Below, piece by piece: positions 1-13,400 of a DNA stretch of 64,000 nucleotides; the first letter of the stretch is position 1; the number at the start of each line of letters is the position of its first letter. Source of the DNA: Rostratula benghalensis. Taxonomy: Eukaryota > Chordata > Aves > Charadriiformes > Rostratulidae. The position numbers and the translations under genes are program-made. The DNA is taken from positions 2,403,298 to 2,467,297 of the forward strand of contig VXAI01000097.1 of assembly GCA_013399305.1 (NCBI GenBank), in the 5' to 3' direction. Under the pieces are notes generated by a model. It was not told the origin of the DNA. It searched no databases and was given only the letters and a program-made list of their open reading frames with translations.

Positions 1-1215
1 GGGGAGGGCAGATCCACAGATTTGTGAACTTACATTAATCAAATTTGCATAGAGCACATAATTTTTAAGATGCTATTACACTATTTCAGCATGCTAAGGT
101 TTCTATTTACAGCACCAAATTTAATGGATGGATTGAAAAAGGTGCAGCTTTCAGGTTCTACATCTCCTAACTCAGACAAATCAATAAGGAGTTGCATGGA
201 TTTTTTTGCATACTTCATGTTCCATAGTAACATAAGCAGCTTATTTGTCCAACAAATAACTCAGAGAAATTGTGTTCTTTTTTATGTAGTTCTTAAATAC
301 ACATGTAGTTAAGTATATAATTTATGCACATACATTTATGTACAAGCATATATTCATAGAAACATTCTGATATAGTGAGGTGTTCATACCATCTGACGTT
401 AGTCTCCTAAGTTAGGAGCAAGAAAGAGAGCAGTTCAGATCTCCTGGCGAGGCTCCAGAGTTTATAAGTGAAATCTGGGATTCTATTAAGTTGCTAGTAG
501 CACTAAGTTCCCCATTGCTTTTTATGTTAATTTGAAATTGATAAAATACCACATGAAAATGCATACTAGTATTAGGATAGATTGCAATCAGCCTTTTAAA
601 TACGTTTATTCTAGTAAGTTAGACATTGCACCTAACAATGGCCCTGCACTCCCCAGTCAGCTGAATCCTAAACTAAACTCTATTCTCTGTTACCTGGATG
701 TAAGTGTATATTACCTATACACTCTTTACAGTTGATTTACTGAGTATTTGCAGTGCAGGAGCGTGACCAATATTTTTTTGTGTCTCCTACTAATCTGAAC
801 GGAGCCACGCATGTTTGCAAATCATAGAAGGAAGAATGAAGTAGATTATTATCACAATATGTACACTTTAAGTCACTCTTTAATTTACTATCTGAAATAT
901 CTACACAGAGTACAGTGTGGATGTTTATTTTCATGACCAGGCAATTTTATTCACAGACAAATACATTGAAACAGTATTATACTGAATCAATCATACGTAT
1001 TTTCTTATAAATTTTTCAGAGGTAATGAAGACCTACTTGTAAAAGAACTTTGGCTTGTAGTAGTAATTCACTTATCTTCTTTCTATGTTCCTGTCAGAAA
1101 GCTGTCTGTTCTGACATCTAATCCACTTGTTTACTTATTAAAAATGAATGTAGTTCCAGTGAATCTTGGGTTTATTTTTATTCATTTGCTAACTTTATTA
1201 TTTTCATGGTTTTAG
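1..1215. other. LRRK2 intron 26 (partial)
   Basis: AT-rich sequence before the first visible LRRK2 exon. I searched it for the preceding LRR exon and did not find it. Short ORFs here have no recognisable similarity. Confidence 0.7.
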
Positions 1216-1402
1216 TTTGCGATCAGTAGATTTAAGCCAAAACAAGATCATAAACCTGCCTGGACCAATGCACTGGAAATCATTAAACTTAAGGGAATTG
1301 TTATTTAATCACAATCAAATAGACATCTTGGACTTGAGCGAAAAGGCATGTGCGTGGTCTAGGCTAGAAAAGCTGCACCTGTCCCACAACAAGTTAAAGG
1401 AG
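1216..1402 (+). CDS. LRRK2: LRRK2 exon 27 equivalent (LRR)
   Basis: Encodes residues 1198-1259, two leucine-rich repeats with LDLS and LHLSHN cores. The acceptor TTTTAG ends at 1215. The first base completes a split codon and the donor is GTAAAG at 1403. Confidence 0.93.
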
Positions 1403-4400
1403 GTAAAGTGTAACATTCTACCTAAAAATAAAATAAATTTTAAGTTGAATGCATTTTTTTAAAAATTTTCATTTGATGTTCATGTTACCTCTCATATCAT
1501 TGTTAAATTCTTTTAGTAAAAAGGTGTGTAAGTGCAAATAGTACTTCCTGTGAATGGAAATTAGCATATTCTATTAAGCTTTTCTGTCTGGAATGTTCTG
1601 TCATACAATCAGGTTGTGTAATTAATTCATTATGAGGTGTTCTCACTATTAATATTGGATATTAGGCTTATTTATTACAAAAAGTTAAAGTACAGTGGTA
1701 AAAATAATACCTAATTATGTTGAATATTTAGCATATTCATGCGCTTTTTTTTTTTTTTTAACGTTTAATTGCCTATTAAATACTCTTATTTAGATTCCTC
1801 CTCAGATTGGCTTCCTGGAGAACTTGACTTCTCTGGATGTAAGTTATAATCCTGATTTGAGATTCTTTCCTGATGAAATGGGAAGACTGTCCAAAATCTG
1901 GGATCTTCCTTTGGAAGGACTCCATCTTAATTTGGACTTCAAACACGTGGGATGCAAAGCCAGAGACATTATCAGGTCTGATGCCCTATTGTTCTTGAAT
2001 ATTCTTGTTTTGCTTTCTTGGGATATGCAGTAAACATTAAGAAAATAACATATCCTTTTGAAAAAAATTATCTATTTGTCCTATGAAATTCATGATGCTA
2101 CTCTGTGGAAGGTATCATATCATATGTTATATCATATCATGTCGACACACACAGATAAAATAGATTATAGTGATTCAGGCTACAATAGGCTCCTTGAATT
2201 TGTGCTTCTATAAACAGTGCAATAGATGGTGCTTACCAATTATTTCTAATATGTTAATTGTGTTCCCAAGTGCATTGCACAGAACATGTATTTGAGTAAT
2301 TCCAAAAAAAGAAAAAAAAAAAGAAAAATTCTGAATTGAGATTTAACTTTCAAATCAGAAATTAGAATAGACTGTTAAAATCCCAGTAGTATCAGATAAT
2401 GAAAATTTGAAGAAAGCGATGTGGGTTTGGATTTTTCCTTGGTCTTGGGTTCTGTTGGTATTTTTCTTTATTGTACATTTCTTTGAGTTCTGCAAACTTT
2501 TTAATGCCAGATTTCTTCAGCAACGACTGAAGAAGGCTGTACCGTATAACAGAATGAAGCTCATGATTGTTGGAAACACTGGCAGTGGGAAGACTACCCT
2601 GCTACAACAACTAATGAAATGCAAACGGACAGAATTGAGCTCTCCAAAAGCTACAGTAGGCATTGATGTAAAAGACTGGATCATTCAAGGGAAAGGCAAA
2701 ATGAAGAAAGAGCTTATATTAAATGTGTGGGATTTTGGAGGTATTTATTTCAAAAGCTTATTGTCCTTTAACTGTTGTCTTTTCTAACACAATGCATTAC
2801 TTATTCTTGGGGTCAGCCTGTGAGGTTTCTAACTGTGGACATTTGAATCATGCAAATTTATACCAAAAGTCACGTGACCACTTATAAATTCATCAGTTCT
2901 GTAAATTGGCAGCTAATCCTTCAGATTTAATATGGAGCCTCAGGAACTTCTCACCACCAAATGTGGTCTGAACACTCATTTCAACCATAGCACTGTAGAA
3001 CTGTAATTTCAGAAAAGTAAGAAACTGCTTGTAATCACCAGAAGAAACATTTTCCTCTCACCTCTCTCCCTTTTGTAGCCTGGGTCTCTCAAGCCCCTAC
3101 AGTGTCACTCTTTTGTAAGGTCACAGAAACAAAGCACTTAGGAGGAGTCTTTGACCTTTGGGCTTTTGGAAAACTTTCTAAGTTTAAGGGACTCCAGAAG
3201 CACTTCAAAAATTCAGGGGGATTTTAGGCTATAGAAAAGTAATTTTTAGACATTAGTCCATGAATATTTAAATACAGTCTGTATCACAATGGGTAGGCAC
3301 AGAAGAGTAGGATTCAAGCTGAATGTTCAAGTTCAATTATGTTTTTAAGTGAATCATGTGAACATAGGAGTCTTATTTTCAAGTTGCTGAAAGGATAGAA
3401 GAAAGGAAAGGAAGAAGGATGGAAGGAGTGGGGGAGAAAATCAGTACTGGAGTTTTAAAAGTATCATGACCTTTCAAGGTGTGTTTGCAGCAAGCATGTT
3501 TATCCAGTTGTTAAATCTTACACTTCCTGATTTAAAACATAAATTATGTAGTTCAACACTACACTTCAGTGAATGATCTACCACGGAGCACACGCCTAAA
3601 ATTCATAGTAATTACACATTTCCTGTCAATTTAGATAATTTTCTGTAAGCATTCATTTAGTTTGTGGAATAGTGACCTGAGAATAAGTGTTCTGCTGCCT
3701 TTTTGTCATCTGAAGATGTTCAATGAGGGAAGTACTGAACAGTGGAAATTTTTTTAACATTAGGACAAGAAGAGTTCTACAGTACCCATCCTCATTTTAT
3801 GACCCAAAGAGCTTTATATCTTGCTGTTTATGATCTCAGCAAAGGACAAGCAGAAGTGGATGCTATGAAGCCGTGGCTTTTTAACATCAAGGTAAGCCAT
3901 AGATAGATACAGAATGGAATTCCACTTTTCAGGAGGATGATGGTGAACAGCAAATTAACCACAAACATTTTTAGAGAGGGGAAGAAGAAAGAAGTTCATC
4001 AGTGAATACAAATAGTAAGATGAAACAAGATGCCCTATGAAACACATCATATATTAGATATTAGACATACAAAGACATGATCAGCACCATTTTGTACTTA
4101 AAATGGTACACAGTGATGTGCAAAAAAACCCCATTTTGTATGTTCTGGCAATATTTTGAATTTACTGATAAAAATAAGAAAGGTGTAGTATTAAAGGGAT
4201 GACAAGTTAAACCTGCTTTTTCTTTTACGTCATGGTAACTCCTGGGGTAATCAGAATCTGACTGATGTAAAACTGACCAGATGCCAGTTTGAAATCAAGC
4301 TGTTAAGTATACACTTAGCATCCTATTGTTAATAGGGAAGATTCCAGGACTATGGTAGGGAAATCAGTCTGAGAATCTGCTTATATATTTTTCTTTGCTC

Positions 4401-7400
4401 TAAGTGTTTTATTTTCATTTGATGGAATCACACCTTGGTGAGCATTCCTTGTCTTTTCCTGTTGCGTGATGGTTGGCCATGGCTGGGGGATGCAGTTACA
4501 TAAAGATTTTGTGTACTGATCCTGCTTGTTAAATTTGTCTTTTTCACTCTCTTCACCTTGAGCAGTGCCACAGGACAGAGGTCTGCAGTCAGTTTAGTGT
4601 TGACTAAGACCATTTCTGATGTGTTCTCCTTTGCAGTACTTGCAGGTGTTTCATTGCTGCACAGTTCCAATGACAACTAGCAGAGTACCCTTTTGCTGTT
4701 CCATTTTCTTAGGCATTACTAATGACAAATAAAGTTATACCTCTATTTTATTGCCAATGTTACTAATCTGCAAAGTGTGAAATGCAGGCCTACACTGCTT
4801 CCTTTTAGAAAAAGCTGATTTTTTAATATTTCTGTTTTGAAATTGACAGCTCTCTGTATGTTAAAAAATACGTTTCTTATTTATGGGCTGATGTATTTTT
4901 ACTGCCTTATCCAGTGAAGGCTATTATATGGGGTTGCTGTTTAAACATTCTGAATAAAGACATGAAATAGTATTCAGATTTCAAACCTGTTTAAAAGAAG
5001 TATATTTAAAGAGGGAGAAACAGTTGCTTTTTTCACTGTATCCATTGTTTTAACTAAACTGCTCACTTTTGTAAAGGTGGATGGGCAACAATTACATCAA
5101 CACTCCCTGTTGAGTTAATTGGCTGTATGGATCTTACTAACAGGCTCGAGCTTCAACATCCCCCGTCATTCTTGTTGGCACTCACTTAGATGTTTCTGAC
5201 GAAATGCAACGTAAGGCCTGCATGACTAAAATCACTAGAGAGTTGTTGAATAAGAGAGGCTTCCCAGCAATCCAAGATTATCACTTTGTGAACGCTACAG
5301 AAGAATCCGATTCCATTATCAGGCTTCGGAAAATCATAATAAAGGAGAGTCTTCATTTTAAGGTAAGTTAAGTTCTATTCTTAATGTTAGACATTGTAGT
5401 TTTAGTTAAATAAGTACATTTTTAAACATTAATTAAACACATAATTAAATACATTTTTAGTGTGAAAGCAAACTCATCCTACCTTCCTTAAAATGTTACA
5501 CACAGCAAAACAATGAAGGAAAATTGACAGTTTGGGTTTTGTTTCATTTCCTATAAATCTCAGCTAAGTTTTGTTTTCAAATACTAGGGTAATGAATAGA
5601 ATATTTATTTTAAAATAGAGCACCCTTTTCTTACAAAGAAATCTGATTAAAACCTGATTTTTTTGGATGGCAACATGGGATTGCAATAATAAACATTGCA
5701 AGATTTCAGGGTACTAGGAAATAAGATTTTGTGATTTCTGAAACCATTTACTGATTACATTTTAGTTAGTGTGAAGCTATTCCAAGAAAGAGCAAAGTGA
5801 ATTAAAGCAGGAAAAGAAAACACCTTGAACTGAGTGATCCTCCTAAGCTGGAGAATCTCACTCATAGTTCTGTTTTCTCCAAAGTCATCCCTGCCACTCA
5901 TTCCCTGCTACCACCCATTCATTAGCCACAGCATGAAGCTCTGTCTGAGTGTGAATGACAAGGATGAAGACAATATCCCAGCCGTGGAGCTGACAGGAAG
6001 AGAGGATCCAGTCTGTAGCAAGAAGAAGGAAATAGCTCAGGCTCAGGAAACAGGGCAAAGTGCCCAACTGTGTCTCCCTTCAGTGTCACTAACCTGGCCA
6101 CAATTATTTCTTCCCCTCCTCCTGTCCACTGTCAGTCACGAAGACTTTGAATTAATCTACTGCCCTTTTCATCCCAGTTTATTTAAAGACACACTTAGAG
6201 ATATTGCAGATTACAAGAAGTACCATTTTTTCTATGCATTTGCCTACTGTCTTGTGTTAACCTGAGATGTATGACATCCTCTGTTCATACACCAAATATT
6301 TTCCTTCAAATCAAAGCTTCTCTTTGAACTTCTCAGAAGACACAATTATTTATTTTTTTATGTACCTGTAACATGGAAGTATTTTCCTATTTGAGAATTC
6401 ATTTTTAGAAGGACATTCATATTATACTCCTGAAAGAAGAATTTGTTACATCTGCCTTTCAGAAGCCGTGTTAGTCAATAAATGAGTGTTCTTGTTCCTT
6501 TTTGCTGTTGCTATTGAGTGGACATAACCACCTTACCTCTTAGTTTTATTGTCTACATTTCACATGAATAAATTAATACATTCCAGATTATTATTTTTAA
6601 TTATACAGATCAGAGATCAGCCAGTGGTTGGTCAGCTAATTCCTGACAGCTACCTGGAGCTGGAGAAGAGAATTTTGCTGGAACGTAAAAATGTCCCGGT
6701 TGAATTTCCTGTGATTGATCAGAAACGCTTACTGGAAATGGTACAAGAAAGCCAGTTACAATTGGATGAAAATGAACTCCCTCATGCAATTCACTTTCTG
6801 AATGAATCAGGTAAAATATTATCTCCACTATATATTTGTTAGCACTTTGTTGCAAATCTGTAGCAGGGGGACCTGTACACATTTTTAAACCTGGCCTAAG
6901 GTTTTGTTGCCACAAAGTGTTGAGCTGAAATGCTTAAGCTTGGGTGACATTAGTTTTATAATCCAGGTTGTTACTTCATAAAGGAGCTCTATGATATAAA
7001 GGATCACTACTGTAACAATTTATGTACCTTACCCCTCCTTGAAAACATCATACCTGCTGGTTAGACAGCAGAGTTTCTGAAAAAAGATGCAATTGCTGTA
7101 ATAGAGTAGCAGCTAGGTGAATACATCTAACAGCTTACACCTTAGTGCTGTACAGAGTTCCTAAGATTAAATAATAAACCACACTGAGCATAGGTGCTTG
7201 GCAAAAACTCAAATCAGCGTAGAAATCTAACAAAACATCTGAAAATGCAGGTAAAGCTGAACAATGATTGCATTCTGCTCTCCTGAGATATTCAATAGTT
7301 TTATTATTCAAATTGCTTATGTCAAGTCGTGTAAGACAAACGGCCGAGAGCAGGGGATTTGTTTTGCTTAATGTGGAGCTTGAGAAATGCCTTGCTAATT

Positions 7401-10400
7401 CCAATATTCTCTGTGCAGGTGTACTCCTTCATTTCCAAGACCCAGCACTACAGCTTAGAGATCTGTATTTTGTAGATCCTAAGTGGCTGTGTAAAATCAT
7501 GGCACAGGTTAGACTCTGATTACTTTTTGTATCTACATTCATGGAACTTTTTCCCCTGTCTCAAGCCATTGTAACTTATTAGTGGTTCTTCACCGTTTCT
7601 TCACCGTTTCTTTACTGTTTCATGATCTGGAATTTTCTTGGGGCCCCACTTGGTTTACCTGGCTCTTTCCATTTCCTTGTCTTTCTAGATGACTGCCTGT
7701 CTCGGTGGTTCACTGTTCTTATGCTGTCCATGTCAATGTTCTTATTATGTCCAATGTAATTTAAACTACACTAGACAGAAAAATACATGTAGAAGAGAAA
7801 ACCCCAGGGGTGCAAAGTAATCCCACAATGCGTTGCAATTGTTCAAGGCTGAAGTGAAAGCTGGAGCTTTGGATTAAAATAGTAAGAATGAGGAAAGAAA
7901 GGTCATTGTATGCTTGGTCCTGACAGCAGAGGAGAGTGATACAGAGTCACATGTTCGGAAGGGAGAGTAGCTTAAATGAAACCATCATTAATACACTGAT
8001 CCAGAAACACTCTCAACATTTTTTGTATATATTCACATATCCTAACCTCTGAAACTTTACCTTCCATTCAGTGCAGGAAATGAGATGGCAAAAATACAAG
8101 TTTCAGCCTTTAAAGCTGGTTGGATTAAGAGCAAGACAAGACCTAGAAGATCACATTGTCAGTACCAGTGTGTTTGTGTGAAGTGCTGATACAAAAAATC
8201 ACTGTACATAAGCTCCTTTCAAAGAACACTTTCCCAAGTTAACTTGTGGAATAAATTTCTATATAGTATGGAACAGTGAAAGATGCTGAAGAATGGTAGC
8301 AAACTCGTGGTTTGGACAGGTTAAATTCTTTGACTGCTGTCTTCTTGCTGGTTAGCATTACAGAAATGTTTTGTTTCTCTCTGAACTGAAGCCCCTTTTC
8401 CCCCCCTAAATAGTAGGCTACCAAATTTTTCAGGGAACAAAGTTTGTTGGGCAAATGCAATCTATTGATGATGGTACACCTGAAATTATTTTACTTATTT
8501 TTTGAAAGATTCTGACGGTGAAAGTGGAAGGCTTTTCTAAATATCCTAAGGGAATTGTGAAGCGTTCAGATGTGGAAAAATTCCTTCTGAAGAAGAGCAA
8601 GTTTCCTAAGATCTACATGTCACAATACTTTAAGCTTCTGGAAAAGTTTCAGATTGCTTTGCCATTAGGAGAGGATCAACTTCTAATCCCAAGCAGGTAA
8701 GCAAAGAGCCTCCCCCACAAATGAGAGCTGTAGAGATCAATCAAAATAAAAACCTCCTTAAGGCTAACTAGTTTAACTGATCATCACAGCAATTTGATAT
8801 ATAAAAGCACTTAGTATACTACATTTTAGTGTACAGTTTCACAAACATGTTAAGCCGATCTGCTACTAGATAAAGCTTAAATTATATGAGCATGGTGGAT
8901 AAATGGAATCTATAAATGATAAAAGCCTTTATGAGGACAAAGTGTCTTTTACAGTTACTGTGCTTTGAGACTACAGCAGGAAGGTTATAATTTAGCTTTA
9001 CATCACCGTGTGCCAACATCACAGATATTTGTTGCATTATAAAAGATAACCATGAATTTCTGTAGCCTGATTGCGTAGAGTGAGAACCTCAGAGGCAGTA
9101 CCTCCTGCAAAGAGTCCAGTTATTAAATGTGGTGACAAAAAAGTGCTATGAATTTGAATGTGGTCTTTTTGCTTCACCTGAGGCAGGCAATGCAGTTTCT
9201 CTGCCTCAGTTCCCGATTTCCCTAATGTGTTTACCATTGCTTATTTTAAACATATATTGCTAAACAATTCTTATTTCACTTGTATTTGGAGAGAGTGTTG
9301 CATGGTTGCATTGATTAGAGTTTCTATGGTTTTCAGACTCTTGGGATTGGAGGATTTTATCTGAATGTCTTACCTGCCTTATATGTGTCTCAGGTTTTAT
9401 AACATTTCCAGTTGATATCTTATGGTTGTTAGTGAGCTCCTATTTGGTTTATGTTACAGCAAAACTTCACTTTATCACAAGCAAGCAGAATAAGCATATA
9501 CACTGCCTGTCTGCTCCCTGAGCATTTGAGTCAGTCATTCATTAATAAATAAGACATTTTACATAATACATAATGTATGTCATCAGTCAGTTTGGATAAC
9601 GTACATCATTAAATACTGTCTAATATTTTTATTCTTTTCAGTTTATCTGATCACAGACCTGTTATAGAGCTTCCCCATTGTGAAAATTCAGAAATTATCA
9701 TCAGGCTTTATGAGATGCCGTACTTCCCTATGGGATTTTGGTCTAGGCTCATCAACAGGTTGCTTGAAATATCACCTTACATGCTGTCAGGAAGAGGTAC
9801 AAATCTTTACCTTCAGTAGCAATAGTGAGCATGTTTGCTTTGAATGCCAGCATCTGCAGTTTAAAGCTGTAATTCCCAGCACTGATTTGCTTTAGCTAAT
9901 TTTTGGCCACTTCACAAATGTGAAAAAAAAAAGAGCAGTGGTCAATTTTTGTAACTTAGAAATATCCAGATAGTGCCTGATCTTTAGCGTTGTGCAAAAG
10001 AAAGTGAGGGTTGTGTGCAGCCTGTTTCCCTCTTTCACATGGTAGAGACGGAGGAAATCCTTAAATGTATGCAATAATGCCATTTGCTTCTGCAAGGAAT
10101 ACAAGAAAAAGGGTGTTTCCACACAAAAAAATGAACTGCTTTTCCTTGGATTCAATGATTCTCCCTTTATGAAAGTCTAAAAACTTTGCTTTTATCAAAA
10201 AAGGAGGAGTGTCTCTAATTTTTTTCAATAATTCCGTGCTTTGACATGAGGTCTGTCTGCTGAACTTTGCAATTTCATTCATCTTTGTTTTTTTAATGTG
10301 TGATTTATGAATACTGGTGACAAGTAAAGGATGAAAAATAGGCATTGCTAATGCTCTACAAATGGGATTTATAACTGTCTGGTGTCCTGTCACTCTATTT

Positions 10401-13400
10401 CCTCCTGAGTGTACAATTCCAGTAGTATCTTAATATTTCACATGTGTGCAATAGAGAGAAAATTTAAATAACTGATTTTTTTTTATGTTTTCTTCAGATA
10501 TTCTTTTTTTGAACCTGAACATACCTAAGCATTTCTGTAATCCCTGCATGTGTCACCTGCTGCATGATTTGCTGTCTGATTAAATTAATGTAGAACTGAA
10601 CACCAGTTGACATGTGTTTAGCTTTTCTGGGGCTATTCTCTCTGCAAAGTGTAGCCTTTATTTTGTTTGCTATTTTGGTAGGCATAAGCCTACAATCATG
10701 ATTAAATATTTTAAGCATCATTAATTATTCCATGTGTTTTAAAACATGACATTCGTACTGGAGATCAGATTTTAAACCTAGTTTTGTATTTTCTAGAGCG
10801 AGCTCTTCGTCCTAACAGAATGTATTGGAGACAAGGCATCTACTTGAACTGGTCTCCTGAAGCTTATTGTCTAGTGGAATCAGCAGTATTTGACAACAAC
10901 CCAGACAGCTTTTTGAAAATTACAGCACCTTCTTGCAGAAAAGGTTAATTTTCCCTGAGCCTGATTTTTGCGCCAGTTTGATTGCAGCTTGGCATTTTGG
11001 TTTGTTGTGCTCTTGCCTTTGGAATGTAGAGTTTAGCCTTGTAACTACAAGTATGGCAGATTGAGGCTGTAATTTCCCTCTTTTGGTTTCTTAAAGGGTG
11101 CATCCTTTTGGGACAAGTTGTGGATCACATAGATTCTCTCATGGAAGAATGGTTTCCAGGTTTGCTGGATATAGATGTATGTGGTGAAGGGGAAACATTA
11201 CTGAAGAAATGGGCTCTGTACAGCTTTCAGGATGGAGAAGAACACCAAAAAATACTGCTTGATGACTTACTTAAAAAAGCTGAAGAAGGTATATATTTAT
11301 GCCATTTGAGGTTGTTTGAGGTATACCTACATGTAAATGTTACACAATGTCCCCTTTGTAATATTTGGGTACTTCACATTATTTAAAATGTTCTGTTTCT
11401 CTCAGAAATAATTATGGTGTCAAAAGCAACTTGTTCTTTTTGCTTATGTAAGAGCTGGGAGCAGAAGTGTAGAATATGGGAGAGATGGCAGCTATTCTTT
11501 ATAGCCATGTATAAACAGCAATAATGGAAGGAATGGTTTTGTCATGATAGCAATAACGTACCTTCATTCCTGGAACTGACCCCAGCATACAGTAAAACTC
11601 ACACTAGATCTTTTGGTTGGACCAGATACAACAGTAATTTAAAAGGCAATGTACATGATGACATTCTACATACTAAGAGAATTCTTTGTTTTTATAGATG
11701 GAAAAATAATCTCTTGGTTAGTTTGGTGTTAGGTAGCACCAGTTGCTATCACATTTGGTTAGTGCACGTGCAGAACCTTGAAAATACTTAAACATGTAAG
11801 ATACAGTGAGTTCAATGGCAAAATTAATTAGTGTTTTGTTCCATATATATGTGTAAGTTTGTGCTTGTATATATATGCAAACACATGCACACATGGATTT
11901 TAGGTACATTAATCAGACCCACTCACAGAGATCCATGTACCTTTCAGTTCCTTTTGAATGATGACAATTATTTTTTTTAATTGTCTCACTTATTTTTCTT
12001 AGGTGACCTTTTGATAAATCCGGATCAACCAAGACATACCATTCCAATAGCTCAGATTGCTCCTGATCTGATACTGGCTGATTTGCCTAGAAATATTATG
12101 TTGAACAATGATGAGCTGGAATTTGATGAAGCTCCTGAATTTCTCTTGGGTAAGCATTATTTAGTAGGGTTTTTTGCAGAGTTTATGTAACCAAATCTGT
12201 GGAAGTAAATGTGCAACATATAGAAAATGTTTTAGAGATTTCTTTTCAGTGGAAATGTACTTTTTAAGGTATTCTGAATGTCAGGTTATTGAGTTTTGGT
12301 TTTCCATTAACTTGTGTTCTAGGACACTGGTTTTTATGTTTTTAGATTACTGATCATGAATCTTAACATAGTAGATCATCCACACATTTTAAAGGTGGAC
12401 CCTTTCAGCTTTTCTTTTCTTTTTTTTGAGAAATGGCTGATATCCCTCTGTTTTTAATATTCTTTTATTCTTGTAAAATTTCTCTTTGAAAAGGTGATGG
12501 TGGGTTTGGATCTGTGTACCGTGCATCCTATTGTGGAGAAGAGGTTGCTGTAAAGATTTTCAATAAACATACTTCCCTCCGGCTCCTCAGACAAGTAAGA
12601 AATCCTGCCTTTTTCTTTCTGTAGTGCTGCTCTTAGAATACCAACCCTGGTGAAGACCTTAAAAAGCTTAAGTGAAGTGCAAGGCTTCACTCCAAGACAT
12701 TCCTGAGTTTACTTCAGAGCTACAGAAGTAATGCTATTTCCGGTATTTCGTCTGATTTTACAATTTACAGGAGCTTGCAGTGCTTTGTCACCTCCATCAC
12801 CCCAGTTTAGTGTCTCTGCTGGCTGCTGCAATCCGTCCCCGGATGCTGGTGATGGAATTAGCCCTTAAAGGATCTCTGGATCGTTTACTCCAACAAGACA
12901 ATGCAAGTTTAACTCGAACACTTCAGCACAGGATAGCTCTGCACGTCGCTGATGGCTTAAGGTAAATGGGACTTCTGTGTTGCTGTAAAACCAGTGTGCA
13001 GCTGCAAGTAGGATATACTGGACATGAAAAGCTTCTCTTTTCTTATAGCTCAAGCTGAGTATTCCCTGGGTCAGATAAATGCTTGTATTTTTATGCTTGA
13101 TTAGCAGATACATAACACAAACTTCTGTTGCCTGTTTTTTTCTGCCGACGAGTGGTGCTTATGTAAGTAGAGAAATAGAGCAAGCTCTGCATGGAATTTC
13201 TATATGGCTGTTGATTTCTTATTAAAATGTCAAAGATGTTAATTTAATGCATTTCTTTAGTTCTGAAGGTCCATGAGTGTGCCCTAGGAGATATTGAAGT
13301 GTGACTGTAAAACCACAAAATCTGCAAAGTTGCTCAGGGACCAATGAAGCTTAAACTTCTAAGTTTCGGTTTTCAAACTCCTAGTGACACTTCTGATAAG

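Noticed and set aside
532..735. Open frame that could be the LRRK2 exon before 1216
   Set aside because: Its translation has no leucine-rich repeat pattern and does not resemble the residues expected before 1198; the missing exon must lie left of the window.
5834..6265. 143-codon open frame inside a LRRK2 intron
   Set aside because: No recognisable domain, and it lies between two well-supported exons that join in frame without it.
7585..7622. Short imperfect repeats of TTCACCGTTTC in a LRRK2 intron
   Set aside because: Only two to three worn units; ordinary microsatellite-like slippage.
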